From NCBI RefSeq assembly GCF_013409065.1, contig NZ_JACBZP010000001.1, forward strand, positions 1,860,001-1,924,000: a stretch of DNA of 64,000 nucleotides. The letters run 5' to 3'. The notes under the pieces are model-generated. The model was not told the DNA's origin, made no database searches, and saw nothing but the letters and a program-made list of their open reading frames with translations. The DNA is from Spelaeicoccus albus. GTDB lineage: Bacteria > Actinomycetota > Actinomycetes > Actinomycetales > Brevibacteriaceae. Below are positions 53,217 through 61,077 of this stretch, in pieces (the first letter of the stretch is position 1; the number at the start of each line of letters is the position of its first letter). The translations under genes and the position numbers were made by a program.

Positions 53217-55397
53217 ATGATGAACATCGAACACGCAGGCGGCACGCGCAAGATCAGCCCCCTGTCCATCATCGGGATTATCCTGGTCCCGTTGATCGTG
53301 GCCGGCGGCTTCGTCTGGGCGATCTGGCACGCAACCGACCGGCTGGACAACGTGGACGCCGCGATCGTCAACAACGACGAGCCGGCCACCGTCAACGGGC
53401 AGACCGTTCCGATGGGACGGCAGCTGGCCGGGGGACTGGTCAAGGGCGGCGACTCCCAGTCGTCCGACGGGAAGAACTACGACTGGCAGATCACCGATTC
53501 CTCGGACGCCGAGGCCGGGTTGAAGTCGGGCAAGTACGCGGCAGTCGTGACCATCCCGAAGAACTTCTCGAAAGCGGCGACGTCGTATGCCAAGAAGGAC
53601 GGTGACAAAGCCCGGCACGCAACGCTCGACGTGACGACGTCGAACGTGACGGGGCTTGCCGATCCGGCCATCAGCAGCATGATTTCGTCGACGGCGACGA
53701 AGACTCTCAATTCGGAGTTGACCGGGTCGTATCTGAAGAACATCTATGTCGGATTCAACAAGATCGGCGACCAGTTCTCGAACGTGTCGGATGCGACAAG
53801 CAAACTTGCGGACGGCCAGGACGGGCTGAACAAGGGCATCCACAAGACGCATCACGGCAGTCAGTCACTGGCGAACGGGCTCGACAAGCTCGGGTCCGGT
53901 GCCGACGAGCTGGCGTCCGGGACGGATAAGCTGGCAACGGGGCAAAAGGGCTTGGCCTCGGGGCTGCACCAGGCTGCCGACGGCGCGTCCCAGCTGCCCG
54001 GCCAAACGCAAAAGCTCGCCGACGGCGCCAAAAAGCTCTCGTCGGGTGCGGGGCAGGTCGCGGACGGCACTCAGAAAGCCGCCGGCGGCGTCCACCAGCT
54101 CGATTCGAAAATGCCGGCCCTGAAGAACGGCGGCCAGCAGCTGTCCGACGGCGCGAGCAAGTACGCGGCCGGCGCCAAGGCCTATGCCGGACACATGCAG
54201 AAACTTGCGGCGAACTGCCCCAAGCAGAGTCCGGGGATGCAACGGTATTGTGCGCAGGTCCAGGCGATGGCCGATGCGGCCGGGCAAGGATCGGAGCAGC
54301 AGCCGGGCCTTGCCGCCGGTGCCGCCGGTCTCGCGTCCAGCACGAAGTCGTACACGGGCGGAGTCTCGCAGGTCGCCGACGGCGTGACGAAACTCGATCA
54401 GAACATGGGCAAACTGTCCAACGGCGCAAACGGCGTCGCATCGGGCGCCGACTCATTGGCCTCGGGCACTCAAAAGCTGGCCGACGGTATGGGTCCGTTG
54501 TCGAAGGGGCTTACCCAGTCGGCCCAGGGCGCGGACAAGCTGGCCGCGGCAACCAACCGGCTCAGCACCGGCGCGCACAAGCTGGCCACGGGCGCGAACA
54601 AGTCGGCGGACGGCGCGCACAAGCTCTCGCACGGCGTCGGCAAGCTGTCAAAGGGCAGCGACAAGCTCACCGACGGCACTCAAAAGCTGGCCGACGGTCT
54701 GGAAAAGGGCGCAAAGTCGGTGCCCAGCTACTCGAAATCGCAGCGTGCCCAGCTGTCGAAGGTGGTGTCGTCACCGGTGAAGGATTCCGGGGCGAGCGGT
54801 TCGTCGATCTTCGCCGACGCGTCGGCCTCCGGATTCCTGGTCGTGATCGCCTTGTGGATCGGCGCCCTGGTGGCGTATTTGGTGATGCGTGCCGTGACGA
54901 GTCGCGTGTTGACGTCGAGCAGGCCCTCGTGGATGCTCGCCCTGCGCGGGCTGATGCCGGGCATGCTGGTCGTCGCCGTGCAGGCGATCCTGCTGTCGGG
55001 CCTGCTGGCCGTGGTAATGGACTTCTCCGCGAGCGTGTTCACCCAGTTCTTCGTGTTCAGCCTGTTGGCCGGGGCGGCATTCGTCGCAGTCAACCACGCG
55101 CTAGTGGCATTGCTGGGAGGCATCGGCCGGTTCATCTCCGTCGTGCTGGTGGTGGCCACTGCCGCAGCGAACATTTTGTCGGCAATACCGGAGTTCTTCG
55201 CAAGTATCACTCCGTTCTTGCCGCTGACGCCCGCTATCGACGGGCTGCAGGCCATTGCGGGCGGCGGTACCGGCGTGGGTTCGGCCGCCGGCGGCCTGCT
55301 GGGGTGGTTGATCGGCGGGGTCGTCGTGAGCATTCTGGCGGTGGCCAGGCGGCGCTCGGCTTCCCCGGACGGGCTCGGCCACCCGCAAGAGGTGTAG
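53217..55397 (+). CDS. YhgE/Pip-family membrane protein with long repeat-rich ectodomain
   Basis: This 726-aa protein has an N-terminal TM anchor (ISPLSIIGIILVPLIVAGGFVWAIW), the YhgE/Pip N-terminal domain (AIVNNDEPATVNGQ and TIPKNFSKAATSYAKKDG), and a ~350-residue extracellular coiled stretch of repeated xLADGxxKLxxG/LASG units (residues ~200-510). It ends with about six TM helices of ABC-2 permease type (residues ~535-710). The family includes the phage-infection protein of Lactococcus and ESX-linked proteins. It starts 2 bp after the MMPL stop with AAGGAG upstream, so the two are probably one envelope complex. Confidence 0.85.
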   Translation: MMNIEHAGGTRKISPLSIIGIILVPLIVAGGFVWAIWHATDRLDNVDAAIVNNDEPATVNGQTVPMGRQLAGGLVKGGDSQSSDGKNYDWQITDSSDAEAGLKSGKYAAVVTIPKNFSKAATSYAKKDGDKARHATLDVTTSNVTGLADPAISSMISSTATKTLNSELTGSYLKNIYVGFNKIGDQFSNVSDATSKLADGQDGLNKGIHKTHHGSQSLANGLDKLGSGADELASGTDKLATGQKGLASGLHQAADGASQLPGQTQKLADGAKKLSSGAGQVADGTQKAAGGVHQLDSKMPALKNGGQQLSDGASKYAAGAKAYAGHMQKLAANCPKQSPGMQRYCAQVQAMADAAGQGSEQQPGLAAGAAGLASSTKSYTGGVSQVADGVTKLDQNMGKLSNGANGVASGADSLASGTQKLADGMGPLSKGLTQSAQGADKLAAATNRLSTGAHKLATGANKSADGAHKLSHGVGKLSKGSDKLTDGTQKLADGLEKGAKSVPSYSKSQRAQLSKVVSSPVKDSGASGSSIFADASASGFLVVIALWIGALVAYLVMRAVTSRVLTSSRPSWMLALRGLMPGMLVVAVQAILLSGLLAVVMDFSASVFTQFFVFSLLAGAAFVAVNHALVALLGGIGRFISVVLVVATAAANILSAIPEFFASITPFLPLTPAIDGLQAIAGGGTGVGSAAGGLLGWLIGGVVVSILAVARRRSASPDGLGHPQEV

Positions 55398-55463
55398 GCG
55401 GCGGACAGGTTTTGCGACAAGTGGCTCCGAACCGCTAGGCTGGATCGGCACGCGAAATTGCTT

Positions 55464-55555
55464 GGAGACGTCGCATAGTCAGGCCTAGTGCACCACCCTG
55501 CTAAGGTGGAGTCCCCGCAAGGGGACCGAGGGTTCAAATCCCTCCGTCTCCGCCA
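55464..55555 (+). tRNA. tRNA-Ser (anticodon GCT)
   Basis: Acceptor stem GGAGACG/CGTCTCC, anticodon loop CTGCTAA between CCACC and GGTGG (anticodon GCU, reads AGC/AGU), long variable arm GTCCCC...GGGGAC, T loop GGTTCAAATCC. The 3' CCA is encoded (55553-55555) and is itself the start of a long hairpin that follows. Confidence 0.95.
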
Positions 55556-55613
55556 GCCGACAAGAGCCCCCGTCGTCCGTTGATCCGGACGACGGGGGCT
55601 CTTGTCGGCTGGC
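55552..55613 (+). terminator. 28-bp perfect hairpin downstream of tRNA-Ser, overlapping its CCA end
   Basis: Arms 55552-55579 and 55586-55613 are perfectly complementary with a 6-nt loop (TTGATC). The left arm starts at the tRNA discriminator base, GCCAGCCGACAAGAGCCCCC. This is a strong terminator-like stem, but no T-run follows. The CCA end of the tRNA would be buried in the stem until processing. Confidence 0.75.
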
Positions 55614-55755
55614 GGGACCAACCGCGTTTCTTGCGGCAAGTCGCGCAGCCTCGTACGTTCCGCCCGGAATGCACGAGGCCGCGCCGTTTGGCATGGTTGG
55701 TACCGCCCGGGACGACGCTCGGGCCAGGGTGTCGACGTCCGGCGGCCCCATCCAT

Positions 55756-55849
55756 CCAGTGGTGGCGAATGGCTGTGAAATCGCCGATTTCACAGCCATT
55801 CGCCACCACTGGGCAAGGCGGGACAGCCGTTCGCCACCACTGGGCAGGG
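55756..55849. repeat. Perfect 27-bp-arm palindrome, family copy B, with an extra half copy
   Basis: Arms 55756-55782 and 55786-55812 are fully complementary around GCC. The sequence matches copy A at 16235-16289 except for paired substitutions: C to T on one arm with G to A on the other, and a swapped outer pair. A second copy of the right arm (55823-55849) repeats 55792-55818 with two differences. The element lies 37 bp downstream of the MFS stop (55887) on that gene's strand. Confidence 0.9.
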
Positions 55850-55886
55850 TGCGATCACCGGCTGCGGGGGGCCAGCGGGGAATCGG

Positions 55887-57101
55887 CTAGCGGACGGCCG
55901 GCCGACGGTGACGCCACTCGGTACCGATCGCCAAGAGCAGGCCGGCTGAGCCGAGAATGACGGCGACCCATGCGGGGGAGAGCAGCCCGAACCCGGCAGC
56001 AATGACTGCTCCGCCGAGCCAGGCGCCGCCCGCATTGGCGATGTTGAGCGCGGAGTGCGACATTGATGCGGCAAGCGACGGGGCGTCCGGGGAGGATTCG
56101 ATCAGCCGGATCTGGATGGCCGGTCCGATGAACTGGGCCGACACTCCGATCAAGAACACCGTCGGAATTGCCAGCCACGGATTGTGCGCCACGAGCGCGA
56201 ACGTCGTCATGATCGCCGCGATCGAGGCGAAACCGACGAGCAGCGATGTGGATAGCGAATGGTCGGTCAGCCGGCCGCCGAGTAAATTGCCAAGGGTCAT
56301 CCCGACGCCGAAGATCGCCAATACCAGCGGCAGCCAATCGGCCGATAGGCCGCTGACGTGCGTCATGATCGGCGCAATGTACGAGTAGACGGCGAACATG
56401 CCGCCAAAGCCGACTGCCCCGGTCAGTACGGTGAGCCACACGTCCAGACGCTTCAACGCGGTGAGCTCGCGGCGCATGCTGGTGCCGCCGAGCGCATCGA
56501 TCTTCGGCACCCACCGCATCAGTGCCAACAGGGTGATCAGCCCAATGGCGCCGACGATGAGGAACGCGGCCCGCCAACCGAAGTGCTGCCCGACCAACGT
56601 TGCGCCCGGAACACCGAGAATGTTGGCGACGGTCAATCCCGCCATCATGAGCGACACGGCGCGCCCCTTGCGCTGCGGCCCGACGAGATGCGAGCCGACA
56701 ACGGATCCGACGCCGAAGAACGCGCCGTGCGGAAGCCCGGCCACAAAGCGGGCAAGGATGAGCATGCTGATGCTCGGGGCCAGCGCCGACGCCGCGTTGC
56801 CGATGACGAAGAGTCCCATGAGCGCGAGCAGCAGCGTCTTGCGCGGCAATCGCGCAGTCAGTGTCGAAATCAGCGGCGCACCGACCACGACGCCCATTGC
56901 ATAGGCGGTGATGACAAGGCCGGCCGTCGAAATGGACGTGCCGAGACCGTGCGCTATGAGCGGAAGGATGCCCATCGTGGCGAATTCGGTGGTGCCGATG
57001 CCGAAGCCGCCGAGCGCCAGGGCCAGGATCGCCCAGCCGGCGGTACGGCGTGAGGCGTTCGGCTGTTCGGTCGTTGGCGAGACCGTTGCCGAAGAAGTCA
57101 T
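55887..57101 (-). CDS. MFS transporter, DHA1/AraJ-like exporter
   Basis: This 404-aa protein has 12 predicted TM helices. It begins GWAILALALGGFGIGTTEFATMGILPLIAHGLG, the DHA1 start typical of AraJ/YdhP-type exporters. The MFS motif A analogue is PLISTLTARLPRKTLLLAL, and motif C lies in LTVANILGVPGATLVGQHFGWRAAF. The GTTEF motif is common to purine-riboside, arabinose and drug exporters of this branch. The substrate is unknown. The ATG at 57101 was chosen over a longer frame because the TM domain begins about 20 residues after it. Confidence 0.85.
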   Translation of the reverse strand: MTSSATVSPTTEQPNASRRTAGWAILALALGGFGIGTTEFATMGILPLIAHGLGTSISTAGLVITAYAMGVVVGAPLISTLTARLPRKTLLLALMGLFVIGNAASALAPSISMLILARFVAGLPHGAFFGVGSVVGSHLVGPQRKGRAVSLMMAGLTVANILGVPGATLVGQHFGWRAAFLIVGAIGLITLLALMRWVPKIDALGGTSMRRELTALKRLDVWLTVLTGAVGFGGMFAVYSYIAPIMTHVSGLSADWLPLVLAIFGVGMTLGNLLGGRLTDHSLSTSLLVGFASIAAIMTTFALVAHNPWLAIPTVFLIGVSAQFIGPAIQIRLIESSPDAPSLAASMSHSALNIANAGGAWLGGAVIAAGFGLLSPAWVAVILGSAGLLLAIGTEWRHRRPAVR

Positions 57102-57311
57102 AGATCTGCCTTCCGATATTCGGGCGGGGTCCGGTCGGCGTCGTCGGCATTCCGGTGAGGACAAAGGGGAGGGACTTACGCGGCCGGGCTCGCGCCCGCG
57201 GGCGGTGCACGGCAATCCCTACGGGCACAAGCCTAGACGGGCGGAAAATATTTCGTCGAACTTCGTGGTGTCGATCACTGCCCGGTCCGTGGTCGCCTCG
57301 ACCACGGCATG

Positions 57312-57351
57312 GAGAAGGGGCGCCGTCCGGCTCGTGACGGCGCCCCTTCTC
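57312..57351 (-). terminator. Terminator-type hairpin downstream of pckG
   Basis: A 16-bp perfect stem (57312-57327 with 57336-57351; left arm GAGAAGGGGCGCCGTC) with an 8-nt loop lies 34 bp beyond the pckG stop on the same strand. No clear T-run is present, which is common for GC-rich actinobacterial terminators. Confidence 0.7.
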
Positions 57352-57384
57352 GGCGTGTGACCGGCGTCGTGCGCCGGGCGGTGA

Positions 57385-59217
57385 TTACTCCAGGCCGAGC
57401 CGGCCGCGAAGTGCGTCGCGTTGGTCGGCCAGTTCGCTGGGCAGCGTGTCGCCGATTCGAGCGAACCAGTCGGCGATGTCGTCAAGTTCGGCATCCCATT
57501 CGGCGGGATCGACAGCGAGGCATTTGGCCAGCTCGTCGTCGGAGAAGTCGAGTCCGGCGACGTCAAGCGAACCGGGGGCCGGAATGCGTCCGATCGCCGT
57601 TTCGACGGCGTCCGCCTTGCCGTCGATACGGTCGACTATCCACTTCAGCACGCGCGAGTTCTCGCCGAAGCCGGGCCAAATGAACTTATTGTTCTCGTCC
57701 CGGCGGAACCAATTGACGTAGTAGATCTTCGGCAGCACCGCGCCGTCCCGCTCACCCAGGGCCAGCCAATGGGCGAAGTAGTCGCCAGCGTCGTAGCCGA
57801 TGAAGGGCAGCATCGCCATGGGATCGCGGCGAACCACACCGACCTGGCCGGTGGCGGCTGCGGTCGTCTCGGACGAGAGCGTGGCGCCCATGAAGACGCC
57901 GTGCGCCCAGTCGAGGGTCTCGGTGACGAGAGGCATCGTCGTCTTGCGGCGTCCGCCGAACATGATGGCGGAGATCGGCACGCCATTGGGGTTGTCCCAC
58001 TCGGGCGCAACGACCGGGACGTTCTCGATCGGCGTGCAGAACCGCGAATTCGGGTGCGCGGCCGGGCGCCCGGAATCGGGAGTCCAGTCATTGCCGCGCC
58101 AGTCCGTCAAATGCTCAGGGGTTTCATCGGTCATGCCTTCCCACCACACGTCGCCGTCGTCGGTCAGCGCGACGTTGGTGAAGATGTTGCCGCCGGCCTC
58201 GATGGCGCGCATGGCATTCGGGTTTGTCGACCAGCCGGTGCCCGGCGCCACGCCGAACATGCCGAACTCCGGGTTGACTGCGTACAACTGTCCGTCGTCG
58301 CCAAAGCGCATCCAGGCGATATCGTCGCCGAGCATCTCGGCCTTCCACCCCGGGATCGTCGGCTCGATCATGGCCAGGTTGGTCTTCCCGCATGCCGAAG
58401 GGAAGGCGGCCGCGATGAATTTGGACTCACCTTCGGGATTCGTCAGCTTCAGGATGAGCATGTGCTCGGCCAGCCAGCCTTCGTCGTGCGCGATGGCCGA
58501 CGCGATCCGAAGTGCGTAGCATTTTTTGCCCAAGAGTGCGTTGCCGCCGTAGCCCGAGCCGAAGCTCCACACGGTCCGGTCTTCCGGGAAGTGACTGATG
58601 TACTTCGTCGGATTGCACGGCCAGACGACGTCCTGTTCACCGGGCTCAAGCGGAGCGCCCACGGAGTGCAGGCACTTGACGAAGTCCGCATTCGTGCGCG
58701 ACATCTTCGCCAGAACGTCGCTATTGACGCGGGCCATGATCAACATCGAGAGCACGACGTAGGGCGAGTCGGTGATTTCGACGCCGTACATCGGCTGATC
58801 GGCGTCCAGATGACCCATGACGAACGGGATGACGAACATGGTGCGTCCGCGCATGCAGTCCCGGTAGAGCTCCGTCATGGTGGCTTTCATCTCGTCCGGC
58901 GCGGCCCAATTGTTTGTCGGGCCGGCATCGCGCTCATTACGTGAGCAGATAAAGGTGCGACCTTCGACGCGGGCGACGTCCTCGGGGTCGGAGGCGCAGT
59001 AGAACGAGTCTTTCTGCTTCGTCAGGCGGACGAGAGTCCCGGCCTCGACGAGCTCATCTTCCAATGCCTTCTTTTCGGCGGTCGAACCGGAAACCCACTG
59101 AACGCGGTCGGGGGAAGTCAACCGGGCGACGTCGCGAACCCAGCTGAGAAGTCCGGGATGCGAAGTGGGCGCATCGGCGAGGGCATCGGTGGATGGCCGG
59201 TTTTCAAGAAGGGTCAT
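57385..59217 (-). CDS. pckG: Phosphoenolpyruvate carboxykinase (GTP)
   Basis: This 610-aa GTP-dependent PEPCK converts oxaloacetate and GTP to PEP in gluconeogenesis. Motifs seen: the substrate-binding [28 protein letters not shown]-loop [12 protein letters not shown] with the reactive Cys, metal-binding [13 protein letters not shown], and guanine-binding [19 protein letters not shown]. The length is normal for the family. The ATG at 59217 was chosen for the conserved start region, with GGGAGAGAG about 8 bp upstream. A consensus CRP/GlxR-type site lies 111 bp upstream. Confidence 0.96.
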   Translation of the reverse strand: MTLLENRPSTDALADAPTSHPGLLSWVRDVARLTSPDRVQWVSGSTAEKKALEDELVEAGTLVRLTKQKDSFYCASDPEDVARVEGRTFICSRNERDAGPTNNWAAPDEMKATMTELYRDCMRGRTMFVIPFVMGHLDADQPMYGVEITDSPYVVLSMLIMARVNSDVLAKMSRTNADFVKCLHSVGAPLEPGEQDVVWPCNPTKYISHFPEDRTVWSFGSGYGGNALLGKKCYALRIASAIAHDEGWLAEHMLILKLTNPEGESKFIAAAFPSACGKTNLAMIEPTIPGWKAEMLGDDIAWMRFGDDGQLYAVNPEFGMFGVAPGTGWSTNPNAMRAIEAGGNIFTNVALTDDGDVWWEGMTDETPEHLTDWRGNDWTPDSGRPAAHPNSRFCTPIENVPVVAPEWDNPNGVPISAIMFGGRRKTTMPLVTETLDWAHGVFMGATLSSETTAAATGQVGVVRRDPMAMLPFIGYDAGDYFAHWLALGERDGAVLPKIYYVNWFRRDENNKFIWPGFGENSRVLKWIVDRIDGKADAVETAIGRIPAPGSLDVAGLDFSDDELAKCLAVDPAEWDAELDDIADWFARIGDTLPSELADQRDALRGRLGLE

Positions 59218-59327
59218 GAATCTCTCTCCCGGGCGGATAGATATTAAGAGCGAGTCACCGGTGTCGGTGGCATATTCCACGCTAGGAAGTGAGCGCGGCC
59301 GGAAGCCGAAAAAACTGGTCAGTAAGC

Positions 59328-59343
59328 TGTGACGTAGATCACA
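59328..59343. promoter_or_regulatory. CRP/GlxR-type binding site upstream of pckG
   Basis: TGTGA-CGTAGA-TCACA is a perfect match to the TGTGA-N6-TCACA consensus of cAMP-receptor proteins, including actinobacterial GlxR. It lies 111 bp upstream of the pckG start. Regulation of a gluconeogenic gene by carbon status is biologically sensible. Confidence 0.65.
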
Positions 59344-59377
59344 ATGACAACCAAAATGACCGATCCTGTAAATTAAA

Positions 59378-59414
59378 TGACGTATTTGTACAAATAGTTG
59401 ACTGCTATACGTCA
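59378..59414. promoter_or_regulatory. Nested palindromes in the pckG upstream region
   Basis: The inverted repeat TGACGTA (59378-59384) / TACGTCA (59408-59414) encloses ATTTGTACAAAT, a perfect 12-bp palindrome (59384-59395). The surrounding 321-bp gap (59218-59538) is AT-richer than the genome and has no plausible gene. These may be operators for a second regulator of pckG or an unrelated upstream promoter. Confidence 0.4.
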
Positions 59415-59538
59415 TATTGCATGATGAACGACGTGTGCATCCGGGTTCGCCCGCTCAACCACCCGGATTCGCTCATCACGACAGTTATGGGTATGATCGT
59501 TGAGGCTTAATTGCTTCGCCCGGAGAACTTTCGGGCAT

Positions 59539-59614
59539 GCGCCTGTAGCTTAACGGATAGAGCATCTGACTACGGATCAGAAGGTTGGGGGTTCGAATCC
59601 CTCCAGGCGCACCA
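59539..59614 (+). tRNA. tRNA-Arg (anticodon ACG)
   Basis: Acceptor stem GCGCCTG/CAGGCGC, anticodon loop CTACGGA within TCTGA/TCAGA (anticodon ACG), T arm GGGGGTTCGAATCCC, discriminator A and encoded CCA (59612-59614). Such tRNA genes are common integration sites, and integrase remnants lie just downstream. Confidence 0.96.
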
Positions 59615-59617
59615 TCG

Positions 59618-59656
59618 CGAGGCTGTGACCAGGCAAAACGAGTGGTCACAGCCTCG
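59618..59656 (+). terminator. Terminator of tRNA-Arg
   Basis: CGAGGCTGTGACCA (59618-59631) pairs perfectly with TGGTCACAGCCTCG (59643-59656) across an 11-nt loop, starting 4 bp after the tRNA CCA. AT-rich sequence with short T-runs follows. Confidence 0.75.
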
Positions 59657-59852
59657 GATAATTTCTTGATAACTCCATAATCCCGTATTTACCCCGTACT
59701 TTGAGTGCAAAATAGTGCAAGTCGGAAGGCATCTACTGAAGTTTTTGCGTTGCCGAGCACGGGCGAAGATGACCACCTGGTCTCGCGTCGAATGTTGTGT
59801 ATGCGGCGAACATCGGCAAAATTTTCCCGTGTGTCGTTCGACGTTCCAGGTG

Positions 59853-59896
59853 CGAAAACGCGGCCACCCCAGTGAATTGGGGTGGCCGCGTTTTCG
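59853..59896. terminator. Hairpin downstream of the integrase remnant
   Basis: A 19-bp perfect stem (59853-59871 with 59878-59896; left arm CGAAAACGCGGCCACCCCA) has a 6-nt loop. On the minus strand it lies 26 bp beyond the original integrase stop at 59923; on the plus strand it ends in TTTTCG. It is a likely terminator for the integrase gene. The ~200 bp before it (59657-59852) holds no recognisable gene. Confidence 0.7.
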
Positions 59897-59922
59897 TCAC
59901 GGGTCAGTGTAGAAGTCAGACG

Positions 59923-60300
59923 CTAGGTTTCTGACGCCAACTTATCCAAGATCGAGCTACTATCCGGGGTTCGGTCAGGTCGCTGGACTTAGTAAGTGCT
60001 GGTGACCGCCTCGCTTGAATGACCGAGCTGGAGCGAGCTGGTGCGCAGGTCGGCCTGCGACTCCAAGATCGTTGCCACAGTCTTTCTGAATGTGTGCCCG
60101 GTTACCCACTCGAATCCGGCGAACGATCGAACTGTCCGCCATGTCCGGGCAAAAATGCGGGGTGCAATGTAGCTCGACGTTTTCGTGTGGAAAACGACAC
60201 CGAGTTCATTGATGGAAGCGTCATCATCGACGCGACGGCGGAGCAGCATGTCGACCGCGAACATCGGCAATGCCCATTTTGGCACGACGGCATTGTCATT
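59923..60300 (-). pseudogene. Tyrosine recombinase (integrase) remnant
   Basis: Only the C-terminal catalytic part survives. It shows VPKWALPMFAVDMLLRRR, then WVTGHTFRKTVATILESQ with the conserved H-x-x-R, and LQLGHSSEAVTSTY. The next codon is TAA (59989-59991), exactly where the active-site tyrosine is expected. Beyond it the same frame continues VQRPDRTPDSSSILDKLASE to a TAG at 59923, a normal integrase tail. About 250 N-terminal residues are missing: the frame starts inside the excisionase-like gene's 3' end. It is inactive as written. Its position next to tRNA-Arg marks an old integrative element. Confidence 0.85.
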
Positions 60301-60475
60301 CTTCGATGTGCTGGTCGATCCAGGCTTCGACGTCTTCCCACCGGTATCGGATGTTGCCGCCGATACGTACAGCCCTTGGGTCGAGTTGCCGGGTACGCCA
60401 GGCGTAGAAGGTGGCTTTCGGCTTCGATAGGTAGGCCGCCAGGTCGTCGACGGTCAGTAGCGGATAGATGGTCAT
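60296..60475 (-). CDS. Excisionase-like helix-turn-helix protein
   Basis: This ~59-aa protein (ATG at 60475; an alternative ATG at 60496) has the winged HTH of the MerR/Xis type used by actinobacterial integrative elements: YPLLTVDDLAAYLSKPKATF and YAWRTRQLDPRAVRIGGNIR, ending WEDVEAWIDQH. It sits directly upstream of the integrase remnant, as xis does in pSAM2-like elements. It appears intact, but without an integrase it has no partner. Confidence 0.7.
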   Translation of the reverse strand: MTIYPLLTVDDLAAYLSKPKATFYAWRTRQLDPRAVRIGGNIRYRWEDVEAWIDQHIEE

Positions 60476-60539
60476 GGGTTCTCGTAATGTCTGCATACTG
60501 GCCTTTATGCGATGGGAATGATTCGAGGTCTGCGTATAG

Positions 60540-61061
60540 CTTTCAGCTGTTTTCAACTTCTACGATCTGCTTCGTGCTGCTGCGAACAAGCATTTACTGA
60601 AGATCCTGCTTATAGGAATTGGTGTAGGTTCCGTGCAGATGGCGTCTGGGATCAACGTGATCATGTATTACGGGCAGGCAGTGCTTACTGGGACAGGGTT
60701 GGCGGGAAACGGCGCGCCTATCGCTCAAATCGGGCCGGGCATCATCGCCGTCATCGGAGCAATTATTGCTCTGAAGTTGATGGACCGTTTGGATCGCCGG
60801 ACGACGCTCTTGCTGGGAGTCACCTTAACGACTATCTCGCATATCCTGATTGCCGCGGCCACCGGCTTACAACACGACGCCCAACAATTGCTCGCGATAC
60901 TCGGCGCACTGTCATGGGTCTTCGAATTCACGACTGTGCCAGAGACCCGCGGCCGATCGCCGGAGGACCTTGACATCGCTATTACGGCTGGTTCGCTCCG
61001 CACGCTGAAGGAGCGCTCGTCGGCCGCATCGCGGAAGGGCCTGGCACATGTGGGCCGATGA
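60540..61061 (+). pseudogene. MFS sugar:proton symporter remnant
   Basis: The open frame lacks an N-terminal half and a proper start. It contains FYDLLRAAANKHLLKILLIG, then VQMASGINVIMYYGQAVLTG (the TM7 region of XylE/IolT-type sugar porters), LKLMDRLDRRTTLLLGVTLT (motif-A-like loop) and finally FEFTTVPETRGRSPEDLDIA, the conserved end of the family. TM1-6 and most of TM10-12 are missing, so at least two deletions have occurred. It lies between the integrase module and the frl cluster. Confidence 0.8.
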
Positions 61062-61077
61062 TCGAGCGCGCTCCGGC

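Noticed and set aside
57421-58944. 507-residue plus-strand frame over pckG
   Set aside because: Antisense shadow of pckG; no recognisable domain.
59289-59510. 73-residue ORF in the pckG/tRNA-Arg gap
   Set aside because: No ribosome binding site and no similarity pattern; it overlaps the CRP-type site and palindromes, so the region is better read as regulatory.
59820-59860. Second attachment site (repeat of the tRNA-Arg 3' end)
   Set aside because: Only a weak partial match (TTCCAGGTGCG) to the tRNA end is seen; too short to call an att site.
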